11,374 nucleotides of DNA from an uncultured Eubacteriales bacterium (lineage in GTDB: Bacteria > Bacillota > Clostridia > Christensenellales > UBA1242): the NCBI GenBank assembly GCA_948971535.1, contig CARFEX010000018.1:789-12162 (forward strand), written 5' to 3'. The notes under the pieces are model-generated. The model was not told where the DNA came from. It saw only the letters and a list, made by a program, of their open reading frames with translations, and made no database searches. The position numbers and the translations under genes are program-made. Positions 1-5,603 of the stretch are shown in pieces (positions within the stretch are counted from its first letter, which is position 1; each line of letters starts with the position of its first letter).

Positions 1-35
1 TCTAAAATGTATTATGTTTATATAAAATCATCTGA

Positions 36-67
36 TTTGTATTATTTTTAAGTTAAAATAATACAAA
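36..67. repeat. Perfect 13-bp AT-rich inverted repeat upstream of the 82-codon gene
   Basis: Bases 36-48 (TTTGTATTATTTT) and 55-67 are exact reverse complements around a 6-base loop, TAAGTT. The repeat ends 23 bases before the start codon at 91. The 8-mer TGTATTAT inside it also occurs as a direct copy at 8-15. A possible -35 (TTGTAT, 37-42) and a poor -10 (TAATAC, 59-64) 16 bases apart lie inside it, so it could be a repressor operator over a promoter. It could instead form a hairpin in the 5' leader if transcription starts further upstream. No T-run follows it on either strand, so an ordinary terminator is unlikely. The repeat is seen directly; its role is inferred. Confidence 0.6.
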
Positions 68-78
68 ATGTGATAAAA

Positions 79-90
79 AGGAGGTGAACT
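79..90 (+). promoter_or_regulatory. Very strong ribosome binding site
   Basis: AAGGAGGTGA just before the ATG at 91 matches essentially the whole anti-Shine-Dalgarno end of 16S rRNA, longer than the AGGAGG cores of the ribosomal genes in this window. It fixes the start of the 82-codon gene and is the best evidence that this gene is translated. Confidence 0.85.
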
Positions 91-339
91 ATGAAAGAAA
101 AGAAAATTACAAAAGAAATGCATCATTATGATGTTGACCCATTACGAGCATGGGAAAGGCATATAGAAGGCATGGTCGCACGTGGCGATTTGCCACCGAG
201 TGCTCTTGTTGCAGTAAAAAGAAAGCCTGGTCATATAAAATATCATGAAGATGATTGTGACGAAATTTGGGATGACGACTTTTATGATGATTACGACGAT
301 AATAATAAGCATGACAATTCTAATAAAAACAAAAAATAA
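91..339 (+). CDS. Hypothetical protein, 82 aa, with Asp-rich tail
   Basis: I do not recognise this protein. It opens with a basic stretch (residues 1-10), followed by a probably folded middle (about 11-50, including DPLRAWERHIEGMVARGDLP). Then comes a strongly acidic segment, where 12 of residues 53-70 are Asp or Glu, with Trp60 and several Tyr in between. The last dozen residues are Asn/Lys/Asp-rich and probably disordered. No signal peptide, membrane segment or cysteine pair is visible; there is a single Cys at 56. The start is fixed by a near-perfect ribosome binding site. It is a single gene on the opposite strand to the ribosomal cluster and converges on rplQ, sharing a bidirectional terminator with it. 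A perfect inverted repeat upstream hints at its own regulation. The acidic tail could bind cations or basic proteins, but that is speculation. It is very likely a real gene of unknown function. Confidence 0.8.
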   Translation: MKEKKITKEMHHYDVDPLRAWERHIEGMVARGDLPPSALVAVKRKPGHIKYHEDDCDEIWDDDFYDDYDDNNKHDNSNKNKK

Positions 340-372
340 CAGTTAAATAATGGGAATTAAAAACTTTAAACA

Positions 373-404
373 AAAAAATGAGATGAAATGTCATCTCATT
401 TTTT
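373..404. terminator. Bidirectional intrinsic terminator between the 82-codon gene and rplQ
   Basis: A perfect 14-bp stem (373-386 with 391-404) surrounds the 4-base loop AATG. Its core TGAGATGA/TCATCTCA is flanked by an A-run on the left and a T-run on the right. Read on either strand, the hairpin therefore ends in a run of U. It lies 34 bases after the stop of the plus-strand gene and 38 bases beyond the rplQ stop on the minus strand, so it can end both converging transcripts. Confidence 0.88.
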
Positions 405-410
405 AAAACA

Positions 411-436
411 TAGATATGTAGCGGAAATTATATCTA
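411..436. repeat. Short inverted repeat just beyond rplQ
   Basis: TAGATAT (411-417) and ATATCTA (430-436) pair over a 12-base loop. A competing 5-bp pairing, TGTAG/CTACA, overlaps it at 417-421 and 433-437. It lies between the rplQ stop and the strong terminator hairpin, so the end of the operon transcript may carry a second, weaker stem. No T-run follows it, and it may be chance in AT-rich DNA. Confidence 0.35.
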
Positions 437-442
437 CATTAA

Positions 443-952
443 TTATATAAGCTCAACGATAGCGAGTTCAGCGGCATCACCACGGCGTTGACCGAGTTTG
501 ATAACACGAGTGTATCCACCACCTTGACCGAGTTCTTTTGCTCTTTCAGCATATTTTGGAGCATAAACGTTGAAAATCTTTTCAAGCAATGGGTGCTTAA
601 TATCCTTTGTTCTTGCTTCAAAGGCTGCTTTAGATTCTTTTGGTTTTCTTTGCTCTTGACGGTCATAAACGTATGCCATAATCATTCTACGAGCTTGCAA
701 TTTCTTAGGTCCGTCGTTAGCAACTGTAGTTTTAACTTTAACACCATTTGCATCTTTAATTTCTTTTTCTACCTTAACGATATCTTCATATGAATTGATT
801 GCGAGAGTTAAAATCTTTTCTGCTTTGCTTCTTACTGACTTTGCTTTTGCAAGTGTAGTTTCAATCTTACCATTCCAAAGAAGGTCTGTTACTTGTCCTC
901 TTACAAGGGCATTTTTTTCTTTGCTTGGTCTTCCTAATTTTGCATTAGCCAT
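443..952 (-). CDS. rplQ: 50S ribosomal protein L17, with internal insertion
   Basis: L17 is a large-subunit protein that binds 23S rRNA near the exit tunnel. The family start is clear (AKLGRPSKEKNALVRGQVTDLL, residues 4-25, followed by IETTLAKAKSVRSKAEK), as is the family end (GGGYTRVIKLGQRRGDAAELAIVEL, 144-168). At 169 residues it is about 50 longer than the 120-residue Bacillus protein. The excess lies in the middle: a charged segment at about 54-83 before KKLQARRMIMAYV, and a second at about 98-120 rich in Lys, Arg and Glu. Inserted L17 forms of this kind are, as far as I recall, usual in many clostridia. AAAGGAG precedes the start. It is the last gene of the cluster, 21 nt after rpoA, and ends before a strong hairpin terminator. 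Confidence 0.97.
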   Translation of the reverse strand: MANAKLGRPSKEKNALVRGQVTDLLWNGKIETTLAKAKSVRSKAEKILTLAINSYEDIVKVEKEIKDANGVKVKTTVANDGPKKLQARRMIMAYVYDRQEQRKPKESKAAFEARTKDIKHPLLEKIFNVYAPKYAERAKELGQGGGYTRVIKLGQRRGDAAELAIVELI

Positions 953-973
953 GTTTTTTCTCCTTTAAAAAGT

Positions 974-1927
974 TTAGTCTTCGTCTTTACGAAGTGAAAG
1001 TCCATAACTTTCAAGTTTAGCGATAACCTCATCTATTGATTTGATACCTAGGTTTTTCACCTTTAACATATCTCCTCTTGACTTTTTAACGAGGTCTTCA
1101 ACTGAGTTGACACCTGCTCTCTTCAAGCAGTTATAAGAACGAACAGAAAGATCCATTTCCTCAATAGGCAATTCCATAAGTTTAACTTGTTTGTCTTCTT
1201 CACGAGATACAAGGATTTCCATATTGCTCATTTGAGAACAAAGTTCTACAAACACACCAATATGCTCAACGATAATCTTTCCTGCAAGGCTTACGATTTC
1301 ACGAGCAGTAGTTGTTCCGTTTGTTTCAACTTCAAGAATAAGTTTGTCAAAGTTTACACTTTGTCCTACACGAGTGCTTTCAACATTGAAGTTTACCTTT
1401 TTGATAGGTGAAAATATAGAATCCATTGCAATGTAGTCAATGTTTTCAAACTTTGTCTTGTTGATAGTGTTTGGAACATAACCACGGCCGTTTCCAATCA
1501 TTATATCCATATCAAGAACAGCACCCTCATCCATAGTGCAAATATGAAGGTCTGGGTTCAAGATTTCTACTTCACTGTTAGCATCAAAATCTTTTGCAGT
1601 AACTTCGCCTGCGCTAGTTTTTCTAAGGTGAAGATAAGTGATATAATCTCTTTCTCTGTTTGCACATTTTACAGCCAAAGATTTAAGATTTAAAATGATA
1701 TCAACAACGTCTTCTGTAACTCCTCTAATTGTTGAAAACTCATGAGCTACACCAGCAATTCTGATTGCTATTGGAGCTGAGCCTGGAAGAGAAGAGAGAA
1801 GAGTTCTTCTCATAGCATTTCCAAGAGTAATACCATAACCTTTTTCAAGAGGCTCTACGATAAATCTTGCAAAACTTCCGTTATTATTTTCTTCACAAAC
1901 GATTTTTGGTCTTTCTATTTCCATCAT
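974..1927 (-). CDS. rpoA: DNA-directed RNA polymerase subunit alpha
   Basis: The alpha subunit dimerises to start RNA polymerase assembly, and its C-terminal domain contacts UP elements and activators. The 317-residue length is normal. The N-terminal domain (about 1-235) includes the dimer/beta-contact signature GYGITLGNAMRRTLLSSLPG (30-49) and EHIGVFVELC (221-230). A linker follows, and then the C-terminal domain (about 250-315). That domain has SVRSYNCLKRAG, whose Arg263 and Asn266 correspond to the DNA-contacting R265 and N268 of E. coli, and the helix-hairpin-helix part KNLGIKS (291-297). Two ATG codons stand in tandem; the first is 9 nt after GGAGGG and is the better spaced. It lies 21 nt after rpsD and 21 nt before rplQ, so polymerase subunit and ribosomal proteins share one transcript, the classic alpha operon. 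Confidence 0.99.
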   Translation of the reverse strand: MMEIERPKIVCEENNNGSFARFIVEPLEKGYGITLGNAMRRTLLSSLPGSAPIAIRIAGVAHEFSTIRGVTEDVVDIILNLKSLAVKCANRERDYITYLHLRKTSAGEVTAKDFDANSEVEILNPDLHICTMDEGAVLDMDIMIGNGRGYVPNTINKTKFENIDYIAMDSIFSPIKKVNFNVESTRVGQSVNFDKLILEVETNGTTTAREIVSLAGKIIVEHIGVFVELCSQMSNMEILVSREEDKQVKLMELPIEEMDLSVRSYNCLKRAGVNSVEDLVKKSRGDMLKVKNLGIKSIDEVIAKLESYGLSLRKDED

Positions 1928-1948
1928 ATTAATATGCCCTCCACAATT

Positions 1949-2575
1949 CTATCTCGAATACAATTCGATAATGAGTTGTTCTTTGATATCACTATCGATA
2001 TCCTCTCTGCTAGGAAGTGCTAAGATTTTCCCAGTGAGTGCGTTGGTATCAAATTCAAGCCATTTAGGCATAACAACTTTCATACCTTTGATTGCTTTGA
2101 ATGCTTCAATATCTTGTTTGTTTTCTTTAATAGCGATAACATCACCAACTTTAACTCTGAAAGAAGCGATGTTTACACGTCTACCATTTACAGTAATGTG
2201 ACCATGGTTAACGATTTGACGGCATTGTTTACGGCTAGCGCCGATACCCATTCTATAAACAACATTATCGAGACGTCTTTCGATAAGAGAAAGCATGTTT
2301 TCACCAGTAACACCTTTCATTCTTTCTGCTTCTTCATAGTAGTCTCTAAATTGTTTTTCAAGTACACCGTACATTCTTTTTACTTTTTGTTTTTCACGAA
2401 GTTGAGTGCCGTATTCTGAGAAGGTAACTCTTCTTCTAGAGTTTCCGTGTTGACCAGGAATAACAGGACGTCTTTCCATAGCACACTTCTTTGTTGTACA
2501 TCTCTCACCTTTAAGGAAGAGTTTGCAACCTTCACGTCTGCATTGACGGCAGTCAGGTTCAATAGTTCTTGCCAT
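1949..2575 (-). CDS. rpsD: 30S ribosomal protein S4, zinc-binding form
   Basis: S4 binds the 5' domain of 16S rRNA early in small-subunit assembly and, in several bacteria, represses its own operon. The protein is 208 residues. Cys9, Cys12, Cys26 and Cys31 match the four zinc ligands of Thermus S4, so this is the zinc-containing type; Cys17 is additional. REKQKVKRMYG (60-70), LSLIERRLDNVVYRMG (95-110) and the S4 RNA-binding motif HGHITVNGRRV (124-134) are all intact, and the C-terminus EQLIIELYSR is typical. AAAGGAG lies 6 nt before the ATG. Its place between rpsK and rpoA is the usual clostridial and proteobacterial arrangement and differs from B. subtilis. No S4-binding leader pseudoknot could be recognised in the short gaps nearby. 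Confidence 0.99.
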   Translation of the reverse strand: MARTIEPDCRQCRREGCKLFLKGERCTTKKCAMERRPVIPGQHGNSRRRVTFSEYGTQLREKQKVKRMYGVLEKQFRDYYEEAERMKGVTGENMLSLIERRLDNVVYRMGIGASRKQCRQIVNHGHITVNGRRVNIASFRVKVGDVIAIKENKQDIEAFKAIKGMKVVMPKWLEFDTNALTGKILALPSREDIDSDIKEQLIIELYSR

Positions 2576-2589
2576 TTTAATCTCCTTTT

Positions 2590-3000
2590 TTATACTCTTC
2601 TAGTTTTAGGAGGTCTGCAACCGTTATGCGCGATTGGAGATACGTCCTTGATAAGTGTAACATTGAGGTCACAGTTTTGAAGTGAACGAATAGCGAGTTC
2701 TCTTCCAGAGCCAGGACCTTTTACATAAACTTCAACACTCTTAATACCATGTTCTTTAGCAACTTTAGCAGCATCTTCTACACAAGATTGAGCTGCGAAA
2801 GGAGTGCTCTTCTTTGAACCTTTAAGACCAAGTTTTCCAGAAGTGCACCAAGATAAAACGTTACCTTGGCAGTCAGTAAAGCAAACATTAGTGTTATTGA
2901 AAGAGGTTTTGATATGAACTTGTCCAGCGGAAATGTTCTTGCTAACTCTCTTTTTAGTTTTTGTAGTAGTTTTCTTTGCAGTTGTTTTTTTAACAGCCAT
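2590..3000 (-). CDS. rpsK: 30S ribosomal protein S11
   Basis: S11 sits on the platform of the small subunit near the mRNA exit site. The conserved body is present: SFNNT (33-37), GLKGSKKSTPFAAQ (58-71), VKGPGSGRELAIRSLQ (93-108) and the C-terminal HNGCRPPKTRRV, where Thr replaces the more usual Arg. At 136 residues it is slightly long because the N-terminus is a Lys/Thr-rich tail (residues 2-18), probably disordered and rRNA-binding. It has six cysteines (40, 44, 52, 73, 110, 128), more than most S11 proteins; no regular zinc motif is evident, although C40 and C44 are close together. AAGGAG precedes the start, which lies 10 nt after rpsM. Confidence 0.98.
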   Translation of the reverse strand: MAVKKTTAKKTTTKTKKRVSKNISAGQVHIKTSFNNTNVCFTDCQGNVLSWCTSGKLGLKGSKKSTPFAAQSCVEDAAKVAKEHGIKSVEVYVKGPGSGRELAIRSLQNCDLNVTLIKDVSPIAHNGCRPPKTRRV

Positions 3001-3010
3001 GTTTTACTCC

Positions 3011-3388
3011 TTATTTACCTTTCTTAGAACTTCCAGCGATAACCTTCTTAGGTCCTTTTCTAGTTCTAGCATTATTTCTAGTATTTTGACCTCTTACAGG
3101 GAGTCCTTTACGGTGACGAACACCACGATAGCAACCCATTTCATTGAGTTTCTTGATGTCCATATCGACTTTTTTACGAAGCTCACCTTCAACAATTACA
3201 TTGTGTTCAATGTAGTTACGAAGTTTAGCAACTTGTTCGTCAGTTAAATCCTTAACGCGAATATCTGCACTTACACCAGTTTCTTCACAGATTTTGTTAG
3301 AAGTTACTCTACCGATACCATAAATATAGGTAAGACCAAGTTCCAATCTCTTTTCTCTAGGTAAGTCCACACCAGCAATTCTTGCCAT
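3011..3388 (-). CDS. rpsM: 30S ribosomal protein S13
   Basis: S13 lies in the head of the small subunit, contacts the P-site tRNA through its C-terminal tail and forms bridges to the large subunit. The start MARIAGVDLPREKR and the helix-turn segment YIYGIGRVTSNKIC (21-34) are typical. So is the basic rRNA/tRNA-binding motif from RHRKGLPVRGQNTRNNART (91-109) to the Lys-rich end. At 125 residues it is full length. GGAGG lies 9 nt before the ATG. It is the first gene of the alpha-operon block. The 28-nt gap from rpmJ is the largest in this part, but I see no promoter or terminator in it, so it is probably co-transcribed. Confidence 0.99.
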   Translation of the reverse strand: MARIAGVDLPREKRLELGLTYIYGIGRVTSNKICEETGVSADIRVKDLTDEQVAKLRNYIEHNVIVEGELRKKVDMDIKKLNEMGCYRGVRHRKGLPVRGQNTRNNARTRKGPKKVIAGSSKKGK

Positions 3389-3416
3389 TATTTGTTTCCT
3401 CCAATTTTAATTTTTC

Positions 3417-3533
3417 TTAGCCTTGAACTTGTTTGTGCTTAGCACTCTTTGAGCAGATAACCATAACTTTGCCATCTCTCTTAATAACTCTGCACTTATC
3501 ACAAATTGGCTTTACAGATGCTCTAACTTTCAT
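3417..3533 (-). CDS. rpmJ: 50S ribosomal protein L36, zinc-binding form
   Basis: L36 is the smallest ribosomal protein and organises 23S rRNA at the base of the L7/L12 stalk. The reading frame is 38 codons long and translates as MKVRASVKPICDKC, RVIKRDGKVMVIC and SKSAKHKQVQG in sequence. The zinc ligands Cys11, Cys14, Cys27 and His33 are all present, so this is the zinc-containing type. Its 38-residue length is normal. AAAAAGGAG lies 6 nt before the ATG. It falls between infA (12 nt upstream) and rpsM, the standard position in Bacillota. Confidence 0.97.
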   Translation of the reverse strand: MKVRASVKPICDKCRVIKRDGKVMVICSKSAKHKQVQG

Positions 3534-3545
3534 TTTGTCTCCTTT

Positions 3546-3767
3546 TTAGCCCTTGTCTCTCCAAGTGATTCTGCCCTTAGAAAGGTCATAAGGGCTCATT
3601 TCGACTTTAACTTTATCTCCTTCAAGCACCTTAATATAGTTTTTACGGAGCTTTCCAGAAATGTAAGTTGTGATAATATGTCCGTTTGAAAGGCGAACTT
3701 TAAAAGTAGTATTTGGAAGCACTTCCTCTACGACACCTTCAAATTCAATAACATCATCTTTCGACAT
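3546..3767 (-). CDS. infA: Translation initiation factor IF-1
   Basis: IF-1 occupies the A site of the small subunit during initiation and works with IF-2 and IF-3. The protein is 73 residues, one OB-fold domain (S1-like) covering nearly its whole length. Family hallmarks are MSKDDVIEFEG at the start, LSNGHIITTYISGKLRKNYIKVL in the middle and GDKVKVEMSPYDLSKGRITWR at the end. The start is ATG at 3767. A GTG two codons upstream (3773) directly abuts the GGAG and cannot be the start, whereas AAGGAG lies 5 nt before the ATG. The first 14 bases overlap the end of the KOW-domain gene and its ribosome binding site lies inside that gene, which suggests translational coupling. Confidence 0.98.
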   Translation of the reverse strand: MSKDDVIEFEGVVEEVLPNTTFKVRLSNGHIITTYISGKLRKNYIKVLEGDKVKVEMSPYDLSKGRITWRDKG

Positions 3768-4020
3768 ATTCACTCCTTTTTGATTTTATAAATTTTCTAA
3801 TTTTGGCATTGACTCTATCATTGTTATCCATGAGTTCTTCTTGAGTCAACTTTTCCTGCCCAAAAAGTTTAACGTGCTTTAAACTTTTCTTTTTTGGCTT
3901 ATCTTTTTTAAGCCTTTTTCCGTCAGCTAAATATACAAAGTTTTCTTCAAACTTTACTATCACAAAAAGCTGACCTTTTTCCTTTCCAGCTGTAGCTTTG
4001 ACTATGTTACCGATTTCCAT
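3754..4020 (-). CDS. KOW-domain putative RNA-binding protein (L14e-like)
   Basis: The 88-residue protein starts with a KOW motif (MEIGNIVKATAGKEKGQLFVIV, residues 1-22), a small beta-barrel RNA-binding fold seen in L24, NusG and eukaryotic/archaeal L14e. A short strand, FVYLADGKRLKK (28-39), and a very basic linker with KPKKK (42-46) follow. The rest, about 56-88, is a charged helical tail (TQEELMDNNDRVNAKIRKFI). Small KOW proteins in exactly this map-infA position are common in clostridia and usually annotated as RNA-binding proteins; their role is not settled. Here the gene is tied to both neighbours. Its ribosome binding site, GAGG, overlaps the map stop codon 7 nt upstream, and its last codons overlap the infA start. 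A role in ribosome assembly or initiation is inferred from context only. Confidence 0.9.
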   Translation of the reverse strand: MEIGNIVKATAGKEKGQLFVIVKFEENFVYLADGKRLKKDKPKKKSLKHVKLFGQEKLTQEELMDNNDRVNAKIRKFIKSKRSEYVER

Positions 4021-4027
4021 AAAAACC

Positions 4028-4789
4028 TCACAATGTCAAAATTTCTATGCCGTCTTTAGTAATAAGAACGGTATTTTCATAGTGCGCGGAAGGTTTGCCA
4101 TCTTGCGTTACAACTCCCCATCCATCTTCAAGAAGCCATACATTTCGCTTACCCATATTAACCATAGGTTCAATCGCAATGCAAGCATTTTCTGTTACAA
4201 GCGGGCCATCTGTAACTTTACCGTAATTTGGAACATTTGGTGGCTCATGCATTTTTTTACCAATGCCGTGTCCTACAAGTTCTCTTACAACAGAATAACC
4301 ATTTTTCTCAACATATTCTTGAATAGCATGACTCATTTCCCCAAGCCTGTGCCCAACTTTTAAGTGCTTAATTCCTTCAAAGAAAGAATTTTTTGTCACT
4401 TCAATAAGTCTGGAATTCTCATCAGAAATTTTTCCGACAGGAAATGTTCTTGCAGCATCGCCATTGTATCCCTTGTAGATAACCCCAAGGTCGATGCTTA
4501 TTATATCGCCCTCTTTAAGAATAATATTTTCTGAAGGTATACCGTGAACCACCATTTCGTTTGGTGAGGCACAAATAGAGCCTGGAAAACCTTCATAACC
4601 CAAAAAGGATGGCATAGCACCACTATCTATTATAAACTTTTTTGCAAATTTGTCAAGTTCTAACGTAGAAATCCCAGGTTTAATAAGAGTTTCTATAAAC
4701 TTAAGAGCATCTCGTGTAATTTGCCCTGCTTTTTTCATTAAAACTATCTCTGCTGGCGTCAATTTATTCAATTTATGCCCCCAAATCAT
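4028..4789 (-). CDS. map: Methionine aminopeptidase, type I
   Basis: MetAP removes the N-terminal methionine from new proteins when the next residue is small. The protein is 253 residues with the pita-bread fold. All five metal ligands are visible: Asp100 (SIDLG), Asp111 (GDAART), His174 (GHGIG), Glu207 (IEPM) and Glu238 (HYENT). The catalytic His82 (VVHGIP) and His181 (MHEPP) are also present. There is no zinc-finger extension, so it is the short bacterial type. The start is uncertain. The ATG at 4789 overlaps adk by 17 bases and has no ribosome binding site. A TTG at 4771, one base after the adk stop, follows GGGGG by 7 nt and would give 247 residues beginning (M)NKLTPAEI, closer to the usual family start. 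The KOW gene follows 7 nt downstream. Confidence 0.97.
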   Translation of the reverse strand: MIWGHKLNKLTPAEIVLMKKAGQITRDALKFIETLIKPGISTLELDKFAKKFIIDSGAMPSFLGYEGFPGSICASPNEMVVHGIPSENIILKEGDIISIDLGVIYKGYNGDAARTFPVGKISDENSRLIEVTKNSFFEGIKHLKVGHRLGEMSHAIQEYVEKNGYSVVRELVGHGIGKKMHEPPNVPNYGKVTDGPLVTENACIAIEPMVNMGKRNVWLLEDGWGVVTQDGKPSAHYENTVLITKDGIEILTL

Positions 4790-5399
4790 CTAAAAAAGTT
4801 TTTACAGGTCTGTATGTTTCATCTGGTGAGCCCTTAGATGAAACTGTAAACAACCTATCACTGTAGAAGTTTATAAGTGGTGTAACATTATTTTTATAAA
4901 CTTCCAGACGAGCTTTAATTGCTTCAGGTTTATCGTCATCACGCTGAAACAATGGAGTTTGACATACTCTGCAATTTCCAGTAAAACCTTCATACTCAGT
5001 ATTGTCTATATCTCCACATTTTGGACAAGTTCTTCTTGAAACCAATCGCTTTTCAAGTTCTTCAAAAGGAAGTTCTACACTAATTACTGCATCAACTTCT
5101 GTTATACCTTTAAGAATTTCAGCCTGTTCTAGCGAACGAGGAAATCCATCCAAGATATACCCATTTGTGCAGTCACTTTGTGAAAGTCTTTCTTTGATTA
5201 CATCTGAAACAATGTCACTAGGTACCAAAGCTCCTCTCTTTTGATAATCTGCTATTTTCTTTCCAAGCTCACTTCCACTGCTAGCTATGTCACGAAGCAT
5301 ATCTCCCATTGAAAGTTGAGGAATGTTAAAATCTCTAGTTATCTTTTTTGCAAGAGTACCTTTGCCACTACCAGCAGCGCCCAAAAGGATAAGTTTCAT
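4773..5399 (-). CDS. adk: Adenylate kinase, zinc-lid type
   Basis: Adenylate kinase interconverts ATP + AMP and 2 ADP in the cytoplasm. The 208-residue protein begins with the P-loop GAAGSGKGT (7-15), where the family more often has GPPGAGKGT. The AMP-binding part includes LSMGDMLR (29-36) and GYILDGFPRS (80-89). The lid (about 121-155) carries CPKC (125-128) and CRVC (143-146), a four-cysteine zinc site typical of Gram-positive enzymes. The stretch between the two pairs is a little shorter than in Bacillus. FQRDDDKPEAIKARLEVY (151-168) supplies the conserved lid arginine and aspartates. AGGAGG lies 6 nt before the ATG. The gene follows a 204-nt leader with several inverted repeats, so it may be controlled separately from secY. 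It overlaps or nearly touches map. Confidence 0.98.
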   Translation of the reverse strand: MKLILLGAAGSGKGTLAKKITRDFNIPQLSMGDMLRDIASSGSELGKKIADYQKRGALVPSDIVSDVIKERLSQSDCTNGYILDGFPRSLEQAEILKGITEVDAVISVELPFEELEKRLVSRRTCPKCGDIDNTEYEGFTGNCRVCQTPLFQRDDDKPEAIKARLEVYKNNVTPLINFYSDRLFTVSSKGSPDETYRPVKTFLDDLGA

Positions 5400-5417
5400 T
5401 TATTGTCCTCCTAGAAA

Positions 5418-5453
5418 TTGATATCTTTAACGTATTAGCAAGGTAAATATCAA
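5418..5453 (-). repeat. 7-bp inverted repeat in the adk leader, near the ribosome binding site
   Basis: TTGATAT at 5453-5447 (minus strand) is the exact reverse complement of ATATCAA at 5424-5418, with 22 bases between. The right arm ends 5 bases before the adk AGGAGG. An alternative hairpin, AGGT/ACCT (5457-5454 with 5444-5441), would use part of the same bases, so the two could exclude each other. Significance is uncertain in AT-rich DNA. Confidence 0.35.
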
Positions 5454-5473
5454 ACCTAAACAATTTTTCTCAA
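5446..5473 (-). promoter_or_regulatory. Possible weak sigma-A promoter for adk
   Basis: On the minus strand TTGAGA (5473-5468, 5 of 6 to TTGACA) is followed after 16 bases by GATATT (5451-5446, 4 of 6 to TATAAT). This would start transcription about 35-40 bases before the adk ATG, in the only long gap of the cluster. Matches of this quality arise by chance in AT-rich sequence, so this is tentative. Confidence 0.25.
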
Positions 5474-5506
5474 CTCTTGTTCATAAGTTGTCATCCTATT
5501 ATTTTA

Positions 5507-5527
5507 TGACCTCAGATAAATTGGTCA
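5507..5527 (-). repeat. 5-bp hairpin in the adk leader
   Basis: On the minus strand TGACC (5527-5523) pairs with GGTCA (5511-5507) around an 11-base AT-rich loop. It directly follows the 8-bp inverted repeat with a 12-base spacer. It is short, so support is limited. Confidence 0.3.
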
Positions 5528-5539
5528 AACCCATGTTTC

Positions 5540-5578
5540 TCGCTAAGCAGAACAATCCCAGCATATTCAACTTAGCGA
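5540..5578 (-). repeat. 8-bp inverted repeat in the adk leader
   Basis: TCGCTAAG (5578-5571, minus strand) is the exact reverse complement of CTTAGCGA (5547-5540), separated by 23 bases. With half its pairs G-C, it is the most convincing stem in the leader, and it lies 25 bases after the stop of the 63-codon gene. No T-run follows, so it does not look like a terminator. It could be the base of a structured RNA element. Confidence 0.45.
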
Positions 5579-5603
5579 TTTGAGTTTTTAATTAATTTAT
5601 GAA

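Larger units (their letters stand above)
5400..5603 (-). other. Gene-free adk leader with several inverted repeats
   Basis: This is the only gap over 30 nt inside the cluster. Read on the minus strand it holds, in order, an 8-bp inverted repeat, a 5-bp hairpin TGACC/GGTCA, a 5-bp pairing CAACT/AGTTG (5486-5490 with 5471-5475), a 7-bp inverted repeat, and the AGGAGG of adk at 5407-5412. No T-run follows any stem, so no ordinary terminator is visible, and no known riboswitch was recognised. Reading frames in it are short (at most about 21 codons from an ATG) and lack ribosome binding sites. It may be a regulatory leader or a small structured RNA, or the remnant of lost coding sequence; the data here do not decide. 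Confidence 0.45.

Noticed and set aside
36..67. The palindrome as an intrinsic terminator of an upstream gene
   Set aside because: No T-run follows it on either strand and the stem is almost purely A-T.
3768..3773. GTG start for infA two codons upstream
   Set aside because: The GTG directly abuts GGAG, so the ribosome could not be positioned; the ATG at 3767 has correct spacing and gives the family N-terminus.
5456..5494. 12-codon frame (MTTYEQELRKIV) on the minus strand in the adk leader
   Set aside because: The only purine-rich bases (AGG) directly abut the ATG, leaving no spacing for ribosome binding; too short to support as a gene.
5502..5567. 21-codon frame starting ATGCTGGGATTG on the minus strand in the adk leader
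   Set aside because: It has no ribosome binding site, is very short and overlaps the 8-bp inverted repeat; more likely a chance frame.
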